Positions 13,979 through 23,325 of a stretch of DNA of 64,000 nucleotides are shown one piece after another. Both the position numbers and the translations under genes were made by a program. Source of the DNA: Polyangiaceae bacterium (GTDB lineage Bacteria; Myxococcota_A; Polyangia; Polyangiales; Polyangiaceae). The notes below the pieces were generated by a model. The model was not told where the DNA came from. It saw only the letters and a list, made by a program, of their open reading frames with translations, and did not search any database. The stretch's first letter is position 1. Every line of letters starts with the position of its first letter. Where the stretch lies: assembly GCA_016712345.1 (NCBI GenBank), contig JADJRH010000002.1:620001-684000 (forward strand), in the 5' to 3' direction.

Positions 13979-16525
13979 CTATTTGGGTGGAGCGATTTCG
14001 AACGAGCGTTCGGCGTCGGCGGCGATTTCTTCTTTGGTGAACGGGAAGCGGAAATACTCGCCGTTTACCCAGCCGTCGAGCTTGTCGTCAAAGTGTGTAC
14101 CCTTTGGGTCGGCCACGTTTCCCATGGGAAAGTTGACCCACAGCTCAGGTCGCCCGTCTTCGGTGAAACGAGCCGTGAGCCTTTCCACAGGGCCGTAGTC
14201 GCTCACCCACTTTTCAGGGATCTTTTTGTCTTTTCGAAACACCCCATGCGCCACGTTCACGGTGTCTTCACCTCCGTCGGTGGGGAGCTTGAGAAGCGAC
14301 ATGCCCAACCCAAATGCGTTGTCAAAGTCGGTGACGCGCATGTCGGAATAGGCGTATTTTGAAGGCTCAACTCCACCAAAGCGCTCGGTTAAAAACGCCG
14401 ATGTTTGGTCGAGCGCTGTTAAGATCAGCAGGTTTTTCCCGCCTTGGAGAACGTTGTCGCCGTTTGTGTATTTGCCCTGGAGCGCGAGGAGCGCAACTTT
14501 GAGCACATAAAACGGAGCTTCTTGTAGAGCCCTTTCGTAAAGAAGACTGATGAGGTCATCCTCAAGCACAACGCCTGCCAAGAAGTGAACGAACGCGTGG
14601 AACGCCAGCGCGCCCGGCTCTTCGCGAGCCATGCGCCGATTCCACTCGCCTGAAGTGAGCAAATTGTGGAGCGTGTCGAGATCGGGTCGATTGTTGTACG
14701 CCGACAGGTCGGGGTCGGTTGCGCGAGCAGCCCACGCCGCGTCCAGCAGCGGCGCAAGATCGTCGGCCATGTTGCTGTGTACATCCATCTGGAGAGCCTG
14801 CATCTCTTCCAGTGTGATGTTCCCCTTGGCTGTCAGCTCGGCAAGTTGACTGTCAATTCGGCCGGCGCGGTACCCCGGGTCAAAAAACGAACCGTAATAC
14901 CAAGGGTCGTTATCAAGTCGCCCGTCGGCGCTAAACCCAAAAGGATCGTTGTTGGCGGTGACAATGTACCCACGTGTTTTCGCTTTTCCGCGGGGAAGTT
15001 GTTCTGGAGGGAGAGAGCCGCCGGGCCACAATGACAGAGGATCGCTTCCATCCATCACGCGCCACGGTTCACGCCCCGGAACAATGCTGTTGCGGAGTGG
15101 AACCTCCAGGCTCACCCGGTAGGTAATGTCGTCTTTGTCGGCGGCCACCCAGTTATACGAAAGTTCTGGAATGGTATCTACAGCCTGCTCAAATTCGGCG
15201 ACCGACGATGCGCGGTTGAGTCCCAAAAAATACTTGGAATCGCGCGCACGAAAACCTGTCCATCCAATGATGGCTTCTTTGCCGGTACCGGCAATGGGTA
15301 GAGGCACTCCACTATAGCTGCCTTGGAATACCACTCCTATACCGGGCACATCTGTCAGGGAGAGAGCGGTGTTGTTCCCTTCCCGATCATTGATAATTTC
15401 TTCTCTCGTTTCTACCGGCAACACCTCATTGCCCAGATGGGCTCCAGCGTCGTCAATGGTGGATCCCCAAAGATCCATGACATCGCCGAAGGCAGACGTT
15501 GGAGTCCACGCTATGTTTTCATTCTGACCGGCGAATATACCCATGCCGGGTACAAACGCGAATCCGGCCACATTGAACGATCCACCTCTCGACTTGCTAT
15601 CTAAATGGACTGCGTACATGCAGCCCATGAGTGTGAATACGAGGTGTGGATCACCGGCAAGCATGGGCTTGCCGTTTTCAGTATACTCCCCTCGAACCGC
15701 CCAAGAGTTGGATCCCGGGTGTCCGCCTACCGGTAACTTCCACTTTTCAGGATCGAGTAGACCCGGAGGAAGTGGCTTGTTGGGTAGACCCGATGGGTAG
15801 GCCGGAGGAGGGTTGGGCTCCTTGGCCTCGGGTGGAAGATCTTCCGGCGGCACCTGATACACATCTCGTGCCGGCTTAAAAAGCTCCACGGAGGCGAGGG
15901 CGTCCGGCGCTAAGTTGCCGAGAAGAGTCACTAAAATTTCGTAGAGGATGGTTTGGTCGAGCCCCAGGTGAATCATCTTCATCAGGATGACTGGATCATC
16001 TTCCGCCCAGGGCTCCGGCAAAAAGTCGAGTTCGTCGGGGCCAAAACCGAAGGGCGGTGGAATCTCTCCGCTTCGCACTTCTTCCACCCGCGCGTTGATC
16101 CCCTCGCGCCACTTTTGAATGAGGCGCCAGTGGTCTGGATCTTCGGTGCGCATTTTTTCGGCATCGGCTTTGCCCCATTTGGCAATGTCGAACATGCGCA
16201 CAAGTTGATCGTCCTGAAGCGTTGTCGCTCCGAACGAGCCGGGATAATTGCCACCGAGAATTTCAGACCGGCGACCCAGGGCGAATCGACGCCACATCTC
16301 CAATTGAAGGAGCCTGTCGCTGGCCAGCTGATAACCGTACCCGTAAAACAGGTCGTCATCATTTGCGGCGGAAATATGAGGGATGCCGTGACTGTCAACA
16401 GTCACAAGGATGGGCTCGGCGCTCTCTTCGGTGGTCTCGCCGCAGCCTGAAACAAGGCATGTTGCGAGACTCACCGAAGTGATTGAAAGGGCCGTGCGCA
16501 GAAGGGATCTGCGTTGTATGGACAT
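13979..16525 (-). CDS. Penicillin acylase family protein (Ntn hydrolase), lipoprotein
   Basis: 848 residues from ATG 16525. MSIQRRSLLRTALSITSVSLATCLVSGC gives an exported lipoprotein. The alpha part includes YGYGYQLASDRLLQLEMWRR, typical of the family. GGHPGSNSWAV contains the autoproteolytic site: the chain is cut before Ser, which becomes the N-terminal nucleophile of the beta subunit. Family members hydrolyse amide bonds of penicillins, acyl-homoserine lactones or other N-acyl compounds. The substrate here is unknown; quorum-signal or antibiotic degradation is possible. It follows its upstream gene by 4 bp. Confidence 0.9.
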   Translation of the reverse strand: MSIQRRSLLRTALSITSVSLATCLVSGCGETTEESAEPILVTVDSHGIPHISAANDDDLFYGYGYQLASDRLLQLEMWRRFALGRRSEILGGNYPGSFGATTLQDDQLVRMFDIAKWGKADAEKMRTEDPDHWRLIQKWREGINARVEEVRSGEIPPPFGFGPDELDFLPEPWAEDDPVILMKMIHLGLDQTILYEILVTLLGNLAPDALASVELFKPARDVYQVPPEDLPPEAKEPNPPPAYPSGLPNKPLPPGLLDPEKWKLPVGGHPGSNSWAVRGEYTENGKPMLAGDPHLVFTLMGCMYAVHLDSKSRGGSFNVAGFAFVPGMGIFAGQNENIAWTPTSAFGDVMDLWGSTIDDAGAHLGNEVLPVETREEIINDREGNNTALSLTDVPGIGVVFQGSYSGVPLPIAGTGKEAIIGWTGFRARDSKYFLGLNRASSVAEFEQAVDTIPELSYNWVAADKDDITYRVSLEVPLRNSIVPGREPWRVMDGSDPLSLWPGGSLPPEQLPRGKAKTRGYIVTANNDPFGFSADGRLDNDPWYYGSFFDPGYRAGRIDSQLAELTAKGNITLEEMQALQMDVHSNMADDLAPLLDAAWAARATDPDLSAYNNRPDLDTLHNLLTSGEWNRRMAREEPGALAFHAFVHFLAGVVLEDDLISLLYERALQEAPFYVLKVALLALQGKYTNGDNVLQGGKNLLILTALDQTSAFLTERFGGVEPSKYAYSDMRVTDFDNAFGLGMSLLKLPTDGGEDTVNVAHGVFRKDKKIPEKWVSDYGPVERLTARFTEDGRPELWVNFPMGNVADPKGTHFDDKLDGWVNGEYFRFPFTKEEIAADAERSFEIAPPK

Positions 16526-16529
16526 GCGA

Positions 16530-17498
16530 TCACTGCATGGGTAGGGCGGCGCGAACGTCGGCACAGGTTGCATCTGCAGGCACTTGTACCATTTCATACG
16601 TGGCCGAGAGAATGGTGTACTTGGGCTGATTGGCGTCGATAAAATCCGACTGATCTTGGGTGCAATCGCTTCCACCCTTCACATGGCAGCCCACCACGTG
16701 TGAATCGATGTTCGTCACTTTGGCCGTGCCCTTGGCCGACGTGCACGAGTCACGCGTGCCTTCCAGTTGAATTTTTGTGCGCGTCACAACGTACACTTCG
16801 TCGGCGCGCGGGCCGTTCGGATCGAGCGCTCCATTCAGGTCGAGGGGCGGCGCCGTGAGTTCACCGTCGGTGCGCGGAATGGCTTTAATTCCAGGCTTTC
16901 CGTCGCCGTCGTGATCCGCTGTCATGACCTGGCTTGCCTCCGCCGGCCAGGGATCATTTGCGGGATCGGTCATTGTCAGCCCAACGGTTGACGCGATGGG
17001 GTCCATCGAAATCGTGGCGCCCACGTTGAAGCCGCTGATCGCGCCTTGCACGTCAAAAGCGGGCATTGTTGCGGCATCCCAAACCTCGTCGGGAATTACC
17101 GTTTGAACTTTGCCGCCGCCCGCGAGGCTTGTCTTAATCAGCTCGGGAATCACGCTTCCGCACGGTTCCGCGGTGCCCGTCACGTCGTTTCCATTGAAGG
17201 TGAGCGACGCTTTCGTCCAAATGTGCATTTCACCTTCACCGGCCTCAAGACCGATTGTTTCAGGCCAGCTGATCTTGACGATAATGTGATTGGCGGCCGT
17301 TCCACTGGCTTGCGATGGGCATTCTGCAGAGCCACCCGTGCCCGTAGCACCGCTGCCGCCCGAGCCTCCCGAGCCGCCGGAAGCGCCGGCGCCGCCTTCT
17401 CCGCCGCTGCCGCCGGAGTTGTTGTTGCCATCGCCGCCGTCACAACCCATAAGTGCCGATGCCAGAATCCACGCCATGCAAAAAAGTCGCGCCTTCAT
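16530..17498 (-). CDS. Gly/Ser-linker lipoprotein of unknown function
   Basis: 322 residues from ATG 17498. MKARLFCMAWILASALMGC is a type II signal, followed by about 50 residues of Gly/Ser/Ala linker. The rest is a beta-rich domain with DHDGDGKPGIKAIP, which looks like a calcium-binding loop, and several Cys residues (CTSAKGTAK, GCHVKGGSDC). No named family was recognised. It is the first gene of a two-gene operon with the penicillin-acylase homologue, so it may help with its substrate or anchoring. Confidence 0.75.
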   Translation of the reverse strand: MKARLFCMAWILASALMGCDGGDGNNNSGGSGGEGGAGASGGSGGSGGSGATGTGGSAECPSQASGTAANHIIVKISWPETIGLEAGEGEMHIWTKASLTFNGNDVTGTAEPCGSVIPELIKTSLAGGGKVQTVIPDEVWDAATMPAFDVQGAISGFNVGATISMDPIASTVGLTMTDPANDPWPAEASQVMTADHDGDGKPGIKAIPRTDGELTAPPLDLNGALDPNGPRADEVYVVTRTKIQLEGTRDSCTSAKGTAKVTNIDSHVVGCHVKGGSDCTQDQSDFIDANQPKYTILSATYEMVQVPADATCADVRAALPMQ

Positions 17499-17587
17499 GG
17501 TGCCTCCAGCGGCAGTGCCGCGTGCCAGGGATGTGAAGCGGTTTCGCAAGACGGGTGCCAGACCCAATTGCGCAACGCGCGCCCCGT

Positions 17588-17691
17588 AACGACCTGAAAT
17601 GCCCTGCCACCTGACGCGTCATGTCCAACACCGACTCGCGAAGGCTTGATCGCCTCGCAACGACCTGAAATGCCCTGCCACCTGACACGTC
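17588..17691. repeat. Two 33-bp direct repeats
   Basis: 17588-17620 and 17659-17691 differ by one base (AACGACCTGAAATGCC at the start, CACCTGACRCGTC at the end). The period is 71 bp. They sit between the lipoprotein start and the right arm of the 315-bp inverted repeat, in a 720-bp region (17499-18221) without genes. Confidence 0.8.
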
Positions 17692-17697
17692 TCTTCA

Positions 17698-18012
17698 CCA
17701 CGGAGTTCCCCAGCGGCGCATGCGCCTCATTCGAACGGCGAGTAACTCGTTGCGGTTGAGTTGTCGATGCAGCAGAAAAGAGCCCGTTCTGGGAGGTCCG
17801 GCGACTTGAAATGTCCATCACGTCGCCATCCACCGGTCTCGCCGGTCTCTCGTTTTCGTCGTGGCTGCGCTCGCCACAGAACTCCATCTGGAGAACCCGA
17901 CGCGCCACGCTGTTCGCTTTTCCGCTTGGCGACGGGCAAGGGTGTCCCAAACGTCTCGACAAGACTGGATCCGTGCCTTGCAGAACGTTCCGCTAAAGGG
18001 AAGTTACCTAGG
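17698..18012. repeat. 315-bp inverted repeat, right arm
   Basis: Reverse complement of 13583-13897 with very few differences (for example a single A/G change in the middle). It starts with CACGGAGTTCCCC and ends with GTTACCTAGG. The arms are about 3.8 kb apart. I see no transposase between them and no target-site duplication. Confidence 0.9.
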
Positions 18013-18072
18013 AATCACGGAGTTGCTCCTGGTGCAGCCGTGTTGATTACGACGTTGCAGTCATCTGAAACG

Positions 18073-18088
18073 CGTCAGGTCTTGGCAT
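18073..18088 (+). repeat. Dispersed motif CGTCAGGTCTTGGCAT, copy 2
   Basis: Matches 5949-5964 and, reversed, 20895-20909. It lies 60 bp beyond the right arm of the 315-bp repeat. Confidence 0.45.
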
Positions 18089-18221
18089 GGCGCTTCAGCG
18101 GTCGTTCTGCGCTGGACCGTTGTCTGGGAGTTTCAGATGACTGGGTATATTGGGTTTGGGTATGTCAGGTTTTGGAATGTGTTGGAGGTTTAACCTGACT
18201 GGTAGGGAAGGAACTTGTAAA

Positions 18222-18530
18222 TCAAAGGCCCATTTCAGCCATGGCGTACGTGGAACGGTAGCCTGCGGCGACTGCCACTTTGACGGCGTAGTACACCTTT
18301 TCTTCGTGGTGTACACGCCACCAAGCCTGCACCGCCTGGCTCAGAAGCCAGGTTACCCCGGGCGGGCCGCCCGTGGGGCGCGGAACCAGGTGCATTGCTT
18401 TTGAGCCCTCAACCACCTTGAGCATCATTTCAGCAACGACCTGCGCCAACTGAGGTGTGACCTGGCCCGGCGGTGAGCCGTAGAACCACTTGCCGACGTT
18501 GCGAACGTAGTCGATTTCTTCTTGAGTCAT
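18222..18530 (-). CDS. Small conserved-looking hypothetical protein
   Basis: 102 residues from ATG 18530, chosen because TAGGAGGCACT is a strong ribosome site just upstream. It starts MTQEEIDYVRNVGKWFYGSP and contains a helical middle (LAQVVAEMMLKVVEGSKAM), then HHEEKVYYAVKVAVAAGYRS. It has no signal peptide and no membrane segment. I do not recognise the family. The longer open frame upstream of this start is Arg/Ser-rich and unlikely to be translated. Confidence 0.7.
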   Translation of the reverse strand: MTQEEIDYVRNVGKWFYGSPPGQVTPQLAQVVAEMMLKVVEGSKAMHLVPRPTGGPPGVTWLLSQAVQAWWRVHHEEKVYYAVKVAVAAGYRSTYAMAEMGL

Positions 18531-18761
18531 AGTGCCTCCTACGCGCATTGCGCGGCGACGCATTGCGCCTTGCCTTTCCGCGGATTTTTTACCCATACCA
18601 GAAGTTATCGAGGCCGTCGATTGACTTTGACTGCCGTATTGTCGAGCCAGAACCAATGGCGCGACCTTGAGACAAAAAAGGCAGTGGCGACAGAACCCAT
18701 TTCGCGTATCATCAAACAGCGCTCCCCTGTAAGTGTACGCACTGGCCCCTTTGAGTGACCC

Positions 18762-19427
18762 ATGAAAATTGCAGGATCCATCGCCGCGTTGCTTGTTGCT
18801 TCGTCGTTTCTGCTCGGGTCATCCTCGGCGGGTGCGCAAACCAAGTCCACGGGCTTGTTGGACTCCGGTGTACCCAAACCCGTTTCAGCGTTCCCGTGGT
18901 TTGCCGGAGTGGGGGCCGGTGTTGCGTACCCAACGCTTTCCCATCCCAAGGTCGGCGAGGGCGGCACCGCGGCTCCCACGTTTCGCGTTCACGGTGGGTA
19001 TACCCTCGCGGAGAAGTTTACCGTTGGGCTTGAGTTTACCGCGGTGGAAACCAATGTTGGCCGCAACTCGCCCAACTCTCTTTTTAAGGTTGGTTATACC
19101 CCTCAAGCTGCCTGCACCAGCTGTAAGCCGCGCGTTCCCGGGGCTGATTTGCTTTCCACATCGCTCGTGATGAGCACCGTGGGCCCTCGGTTTGAGTTTG
19201 CCCCTTTCGGTCGCGATGGTTTGTTTCTGGGCGCTACCGCGGGTTTGGCATTCATGGTCGGGTTGGATCCGTTGAGCGGCTTCGGGTTTGGAGGTCGCTT
19301 GGGGTACCGGGTTCGTCCCTCCAACATCATGACTCTCTCGCTTGAAGGGGGTATGGAAGGTCAAATGTACGGCGACACCACCATGTACATGCCGTACGCA
19401 TCGGCCACAATCCGCCCTTATTTCTAG
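18762..19427 (+). CDS. Outer-membrane beta-barrel protein
   Basis: 221 residues with a Sec signal (MKIAGSIAALLVASSFLLG, cleavage near AGA-Q). Alternating strands (FAGVGAGVAYPTL, TFRVHGGYTLAEKFTVGLEFTAVE, GLFLGATAGLAFMVG) and a final PYASATIRPYF ending in Phe are typical of small eight-stranded barrels assembled by the BAM complex. One CTSCKP pair may form a disulphide in a loop. The role is unknown. Confidence 0.8.
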   Translation: MKIAGSIAALLVASSFLLGSSSAGAQTKSTGLLDSGVPKPVSAFPWFAGVGAGVAYPTLSHPKVGEGGTAAPTFRVHGGYTLAEKFTVGLEFTAVETNVGRNSPNSLFKVGYTPQAACTSCKPRVPGADLLSTSLVMSTVGPRFEFAPFGRDGLFLGATAGLAFMVGLDPLSGFGFGGRLGYRVRPSNIMTLSLEGGMEGQMYGDTTMYMPYASATIRPYF

Positions 19428-19537
19428 TCTCATTCCAATTCCAATTGTTCTGTCATCGGTTTAGGGCTTTACAACTTTTCGATCTCATTATTGTGGGTAG
19501 ATCGGTTAACTTTGTCTTTCCAGTCTAGAGGAGTGAC

Positions 19538-20851
19538 ATGATGCTTCGAAAGCTCTCGTGGGTAGGCGCATTGGCCGTTTTGGGATTGGTTGCCTGCGAG
19601 GCGGGCAAAACAGGGGGAACAGGCGGCAGTTCCACCTCCACAAGCGGATCGGGTGGGTCGGGTGCCGCAACCACCGGAACAGCCGGGTCGGGTAACTCCG
19701 ACGGCGGCCTGTTTGAAACGGGGCCGTCGGGCGCGGGTGGAAGCGTTGTCAACTGCAACAGCGGGCCCGACGACGACGCCGACGCAGACGGATTTACCCC
19801 CAACACGGGCGACTGCAACGATTGCGACAAAAACGTCAACCCCGGCGCTGTAGAAGTGATTGATATGGGTGGCGGCGGCTCGGGCGGCGGCCCCGGTGAA
19901 CCTGTGGACGAAGATTGTGACAATCTGATCGACGACGCCGATACAGACTTACAAGGGTGTGACGTTAACCTCGCCGTGGATGGAAGCGCCATGGACGGCG
20001 CCAAGGCGATTGATATTTGTAAAACGGCCGTAGGCGCCACGGGTTGGGGTGTACTTGAAGCAAAGTGGGTATTGGCAGATGGTACACCGGGCCCTGCCAA
20101 CCCCAATTTTGACCTCGGACACGGCATTCTGAGCGGCTTCGGTCCCAACGTCAACGTCCAAAAAGGGCAGCGAATGTTGGGTGTTTCCAGTGGAGCCGCC
20201 CGCCAACCAAACGACCCTGGGTATCAAGACGTGGGTGGGTTTAGCAAAGGCTACTCTTGCACCCATCCCATTGGCTTCCCCAAAGAATCACCCTCGTGCG
20301 GAGTGGCCGTTACCGGTAGCTGTTATGACTCTACCGGGCTTGAAATTCTGGTTCGGGCGCCCACCAACGCCAACGGCTTCTCATTCAACTTCAACTTCTT
20401 CACGTATGAGTGGCCGGGGTATGTCTGCTCCACGTTCAACGACTTTTTTACCGCGCTCCTCATGCCCTTCCCGCAGGGTCAAAACGACGGGAATATCACA
20501 TTTGATAATTTCCAAAATCCCGTCAGCGTCAACAACGCTTTCGTGGAGGTCTGCGGTTGTTTCAACGGTCCTCCCTGTCAGGCGGGCGGAAAAACGTTTG
20601 ACTGCAATCTCGGCACCACTGGGTTGGTTGGCACCGGCTTCGGCGCAGACACCGCCTTCTCCGACCACGGTTCCACATCGTGGCTCCTTACCCAAGCTCC
20701 CATTGAACCCGGCGCGGTGTTTACCCTTCGGTTCGTTACGTATGATTCAGGCGACGGCGTGTTAGACTCCACAACCCTGGTTGATAATTTCCAGTGGATT
20801 GCCGAGCCCGGCACTCAAATTGGTACAACGCCTATTCCCGATCCCAAATAG
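19538..20851 (+). CDS. Lipoprotein with MopE-like metal loop and choice-of-anchor L-like domain
   Basis: 437 residues; ribosome site GAGGAGTGAC before ATG. Lipobox VACEAGK, then a Gly/Ser/Thr linker. Residues of about 80-130 carry DADADGFTPNTGDCND and CDKNVNPGAVE, the repeat style of the MopE copper-binding family. The C-terminal half (GFSFNFNFFTYEWPGYVCSTFND, then FVEVCGC and FTLRFVTYDSGDGVLDST) resembles choice-of-anchor L domains of myxobacterial surface proteins. It is likely to be a surface-exposed, metal-stabilised lipoprotein. Confidence 0.78.
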   Translation: MMLRKLSWVGALAVLGLVACEAGKTGGTGGSSTSTSGSGGSGAATTGTAGSGNSDGGLFETGPSGAGGSVVNCNSGPDDDADADGFTPNTGDCNDCDKNVNPGAVEVIDMGGGGSGGGPGEPVDEDCDNLIDDADTDLQGCDVNLAVDGSAMDGAKAIDICKTAVGATGWGVLEAKWVLADGTPGPANPNFDLGHGILSGFGPNVNVQKGQRMLGVSSGAARQPNDPGYQDVGGFSKGYSCTHPIGFPKESPSCGVAVTGSCYDSTGLEILVRAPTNANGFSFNFNFFTYEWPGYVCSTFNDFFTALLMPFPQGQNDGNITFDNFQNPVSVNNAFVEVCGCFNGPPCQAGGKTFDCNLGTTGLVGTGFGADTAFSDHGSTSWLLTQAPIEPGAVFTLRFVTYDSGDGVLDSTTLVDNFQWIAEPGTQIGTTPIPDPK

Positions 20852-20894
20852 AACTCCTGGGTAACTGCCCCCTGAGCGACGGCTGACGCGTCAC

Positions 20895-20909
20895 GCCAAG
20901 ACCTGACGC
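20895..20909 (-). repeat. Dispersed motif GCGTCAGGTCTTGGC, copy 3
   Basis: Reverse complement of the word at 5949-5964 and 18073-18088. Intergenic between 20851 and 21109; the rest of that gap has an A-run near 20992 and no gene. Confidence 0.45.
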
Positions 20910-21108
20910 GCGCTCTTGCGAACCTCCGTGACAAATCGGGTTTGCCGCGGGCTTGTGACTGTTCTGTACAATTTCCACGAAGCGCAACGCCAAAAAAAAA
21001 GCACCCGCAACTCACGACCTGTGGTAGACAGCTCCGCAGCGCGAGGCGGGTCGGGGTGTGGAATCGGGGTTCCCACCGAAGGCCCACGTGTGCCCAGGAG
21101 ATCTACCC

Positions 21109-21864
21109 ATGGATAACAAGTTTCGTCACGGGCAGTTTGTTTGGCGCGAACTCATGACCAAAGACGCCACTGCGGCCAAAGAATTTTATGCCGCAGCTCT
21201 CGGTTGGACATCCAAAGACGTACCCATGCCACAGGGCACTTATACTCTGTTTTCCGCCGGTGACCTTCAGGTCGGTGGTATGATGCAAATGGACGGGCAA
21301 CCCAGCGCGTGGATGAGCTACGCGTCCGTGGCCGATGCAGATGCAACCATGAAAGCGGCTGAAGACGGCGGTGGCAAGGTTCTCATGCCTGCCATGTCTG
21401 TACCGGGCGTTGGCCGTTTCGGCGTGTTTATGGACCCAACCGGCGGCGTTGTCGGCGTCCTTCGCAACGAAACAACGGACGGCCCCACACCCGAGCGCCC
21501 GCCGCTCGGCTCTTTCTGTTGGGAGACTCTCAACACCACAAATATCGACCAGGCAAAAGCTTTTTATACAAAGGTATTCAACTGGACGCCGGGGTCGGGA
21601 CCGGGCAACTTCCTCGTGTTTTTAGCGGGCGAAGCCCAAGTTTGTGATGTTGAAAACGCTCCGCCCGGTATGCCTTCCCACTGGCTCCTCCATGTTGTTG
21701 TCGACAAGCTTGAATCGGCGCGTGAAAAGGCTGAAAAGGCGGGCGCAAAGATCCTCATGGGGGAGATCCCCATTCCCCAAATCGGCCGCATCTGCGTGAT
21801 TGCCGATCCCACCGGTGCCGCTCTTTCGCTCTTTGAGCCTGACATGTCCGGCATGTCCGCTTAG
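21109..21864 (+). CDS. VOC-family (glyoxalase/bleomycin-resistance fold) protein, two modules
   Basis: 251 residues from ATG 21109 (CAGGAG ribosome site). Two tandem VOC domains: residues 1-120 (FVWRELMTKDATAAKEFYAAALGW, ending FGVFMDPTGGVVGVL) and 125-245 (FCWETLNTTNIDQAKAFYTKVFNW, ending ICVIADPTGAALSLFEP). The family includes glyoxalase I, dioxygenases and antibiotic-binding proteins. The exact reaction is unknown. It is cytosolic, with no signal peptide. Confidence 0.88.
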   Translation: MDNKFRHGQFVWRELMTKDATAAKEFYAAALGWTSKDVPMPQGTYTLFSAGDLQVGGMMQMDGQPSAWMSYASVADADATMKAAEDGGGKVLMPAMSVPGVGRFGVFMDPTGGVVGVLRNETTDGPTPERPPLGSFCWETLNTTNIDQAKAFYTKVFNWTPGSGPGNFLVFLAGEAQVCDVENAPPGMPSHWLLHVVVDKLESAREKAEKAGAKILMGEIPIPQIGRICVIADPTGAALSLFEPDMSGMSA

Positions 21865-21906
21865 CCCTGTACTTTGGGCGTGCGATTGTTGATAATCGCT
21901 CGCACA

Positions 21907-23325
21907 ATGCTCCGTGTCCGTTCAATCTTCGCTGCGGCAACGCTCGCCTCGTTGCCGCTTCTGTTCACCTCCATATCCAACGCAACCGGTATGCAAGGCC
22001 ACATGTACATGGCCATGTGTGCCGCGGAGCAGGTAACCGATGCGCGGCTTCGAGCGGTGTTTGACGGTTACCCAATTCACCTCGCCAACGGCGCTTTTCT
22101 CGTAGATTCAGGGTACACACAAGAAGATCACGACCAGGGTGAAATCCCCCATTGGGAAGGTTTTATTGAAGCGTACGTCCAGCACATTCGCAAAACGTAC
22201 GCGGCTCCCTACGATACGCCTGAAGCTTCCCAGCACGTGGCCAACCTTATGGGTATGGCCGCCCACGGAATTACAGATTCTACCTTTGACACGCTCATCT
22301 ATGCTCGGGCCGAACAGGTAGAGCCCTCGAATATGGACTCGTTTGATACCGCCATGGACATCTTTTTGGTGGCGGACATGCCGCGGTATTTTGTACCCGA
22401 CTTCGCCTACCACTCGCCCACGCTTTCACAGATCTTTACCGATGTGAATCACCCGGTGCCGGTTGAAAATGTCGAAAAGGCGGCGAGCACAGCGCGTATT
22501 GGCATCGCCGCCGTCAGCGAACTTTTGTACAAAGGCGCCGACGACTTTGGCAAGAAATATCCTTGGGGCCGAGCGAATTTTCTCAACCCAAAAACCCCGG
22601 GCAGTTACGCTTTCGGCGCCAAAGTGGTGATGGGATATTACCGTGAACTGCTCAAGCGGCTTGATGGGGATACCTCCGCCGATGAAGTGGTGATTGGTAC
22701 TTACCCCAGCGCCGACAATCCCATGGTCACGCTCGATTCTTCCCGCCCCGATGGGAAGGTGATCTTGTTTTTCGGCGCCGGTATCGATCGAAATACTCTG
22801 CCGGCAAACATTGTGACAATTCTGGGCCCCGACGGGATGGAAGTGCCTGCGCAGTCAAGCGTTTTTAGAGGCGACACGTGGGCCAACGTGCTTGTTGTCA
22901 CGCCTGAACAAAACTGGCTTGCCAATTCTACTTATCAAGTGGTGCTGAGCAATACCATCCAAAATTTGTACGGAGCTTCCCCTGCCGAAGACTTTGCTTT
23001 TTCGTTTACCACCTGCGCTTCGCCTGATGGGGAAGGCAACTGTCCAGTTGACTCAACGCCCCTGACATCGGGTTGCCCCAAAACCGAAGAAGCGTACAAA
23101 TCGTGGCCGAGTGAGGGAAGCGGTGGTTCGGGCGGTTCGGGTGGAATGGGAGGAGCGGGTGGATCGCAAGCTACCTCAAGCTCATCGGCGGGCGGCGATG
23201 AAACGGTGGCGTCTCACCGTGACTGCGGGTGTAAAACGCCTCCGTCAGAAGACAATTCAAGTTATGGCTGGCTTGCCACAACGCTGGGGCTTTTGGCTTG
23301 TGCGCGGCGTCGGAGGCGAGCGTGA
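21907..23325 (+). CDS. Zinc-dependent phospholipase C-like protein with Ig-like domain and MYXO-CTERM-like tail
   Basis: About 472 residues from ATG 21907, with a Sec signal. HMYMAMCAAEQ, IHLANGAFLVDSGYTQEDHDQG, HWEGFI and MGMAAHGITDSTFD supply the His/Asp ligands of the zinc-dependent phospholipase C / S1-P1 nuclease fold. A bacterial Ig-like domain (VILFFGAGIDRNTLPANIVTI) follows. A Gly/Ser linker leads to DCGCKTPP, a hydrophobic helix and RRRRRA, which is a MYXO-CTERM-type sorting signal with Cys, suggesting cell-surface anchoring. Lipid cleavage is inferred from family resemblance. The end overlaps the permease by four bases. Confidence 0.75.
   Translation: MLRVRSIFAAATLASLPLLFTSISNATGMQGHMYMAMCAAEQVTDARLRAVFDGYPIHLANGAFLVDSGYTQEDHDQGEIPHWEGFIEAYVQHIRKTYAAPYDTPEASQHVANLMGMAAHGITDSTFDTLIYARAEQVEPSNMDSFDTAMDIFLVADMPRYFVPDFAYHSPTLSQIFTDVNHPVPVENVEKAASTARIGIAAVSELLYKGADDFGKKYPWGRANFLNPKTPGSYAFGAKVVMGYYRELLKRLDGDTSADEVVIGTYPSADNPMVTLDSSRPDGKVILFFGAGIDRNTLPANIVTILGPDGMEVPAQSSVFRGDTWANVLVVTPEQNWLANSTYQVVLSNTIQNLYGASPAEDFAFSFTTCASPDGEGNCPVDSTPLTSGCPKTEEAYKSWPSEGSGGSGGSGGMGGAGGSQATSSSSAGGDETVASHRDCGCKTPPSEDNSSYGWLATTLGLLACARRRRRA

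Noticed and set aside
13979..14362. Plus-strand open frames antisense to the penicillin-acylase gene
   Set aside because: They are shadows of a long gene with clear family motifs on the other strand.
13583..18012. Insertion sequence or transposon with 315-bp terminal repeats
   Set aside because: No transposase or integrase lies between the arms, and I found no target-site duplication; kept only as an inverted repeat.
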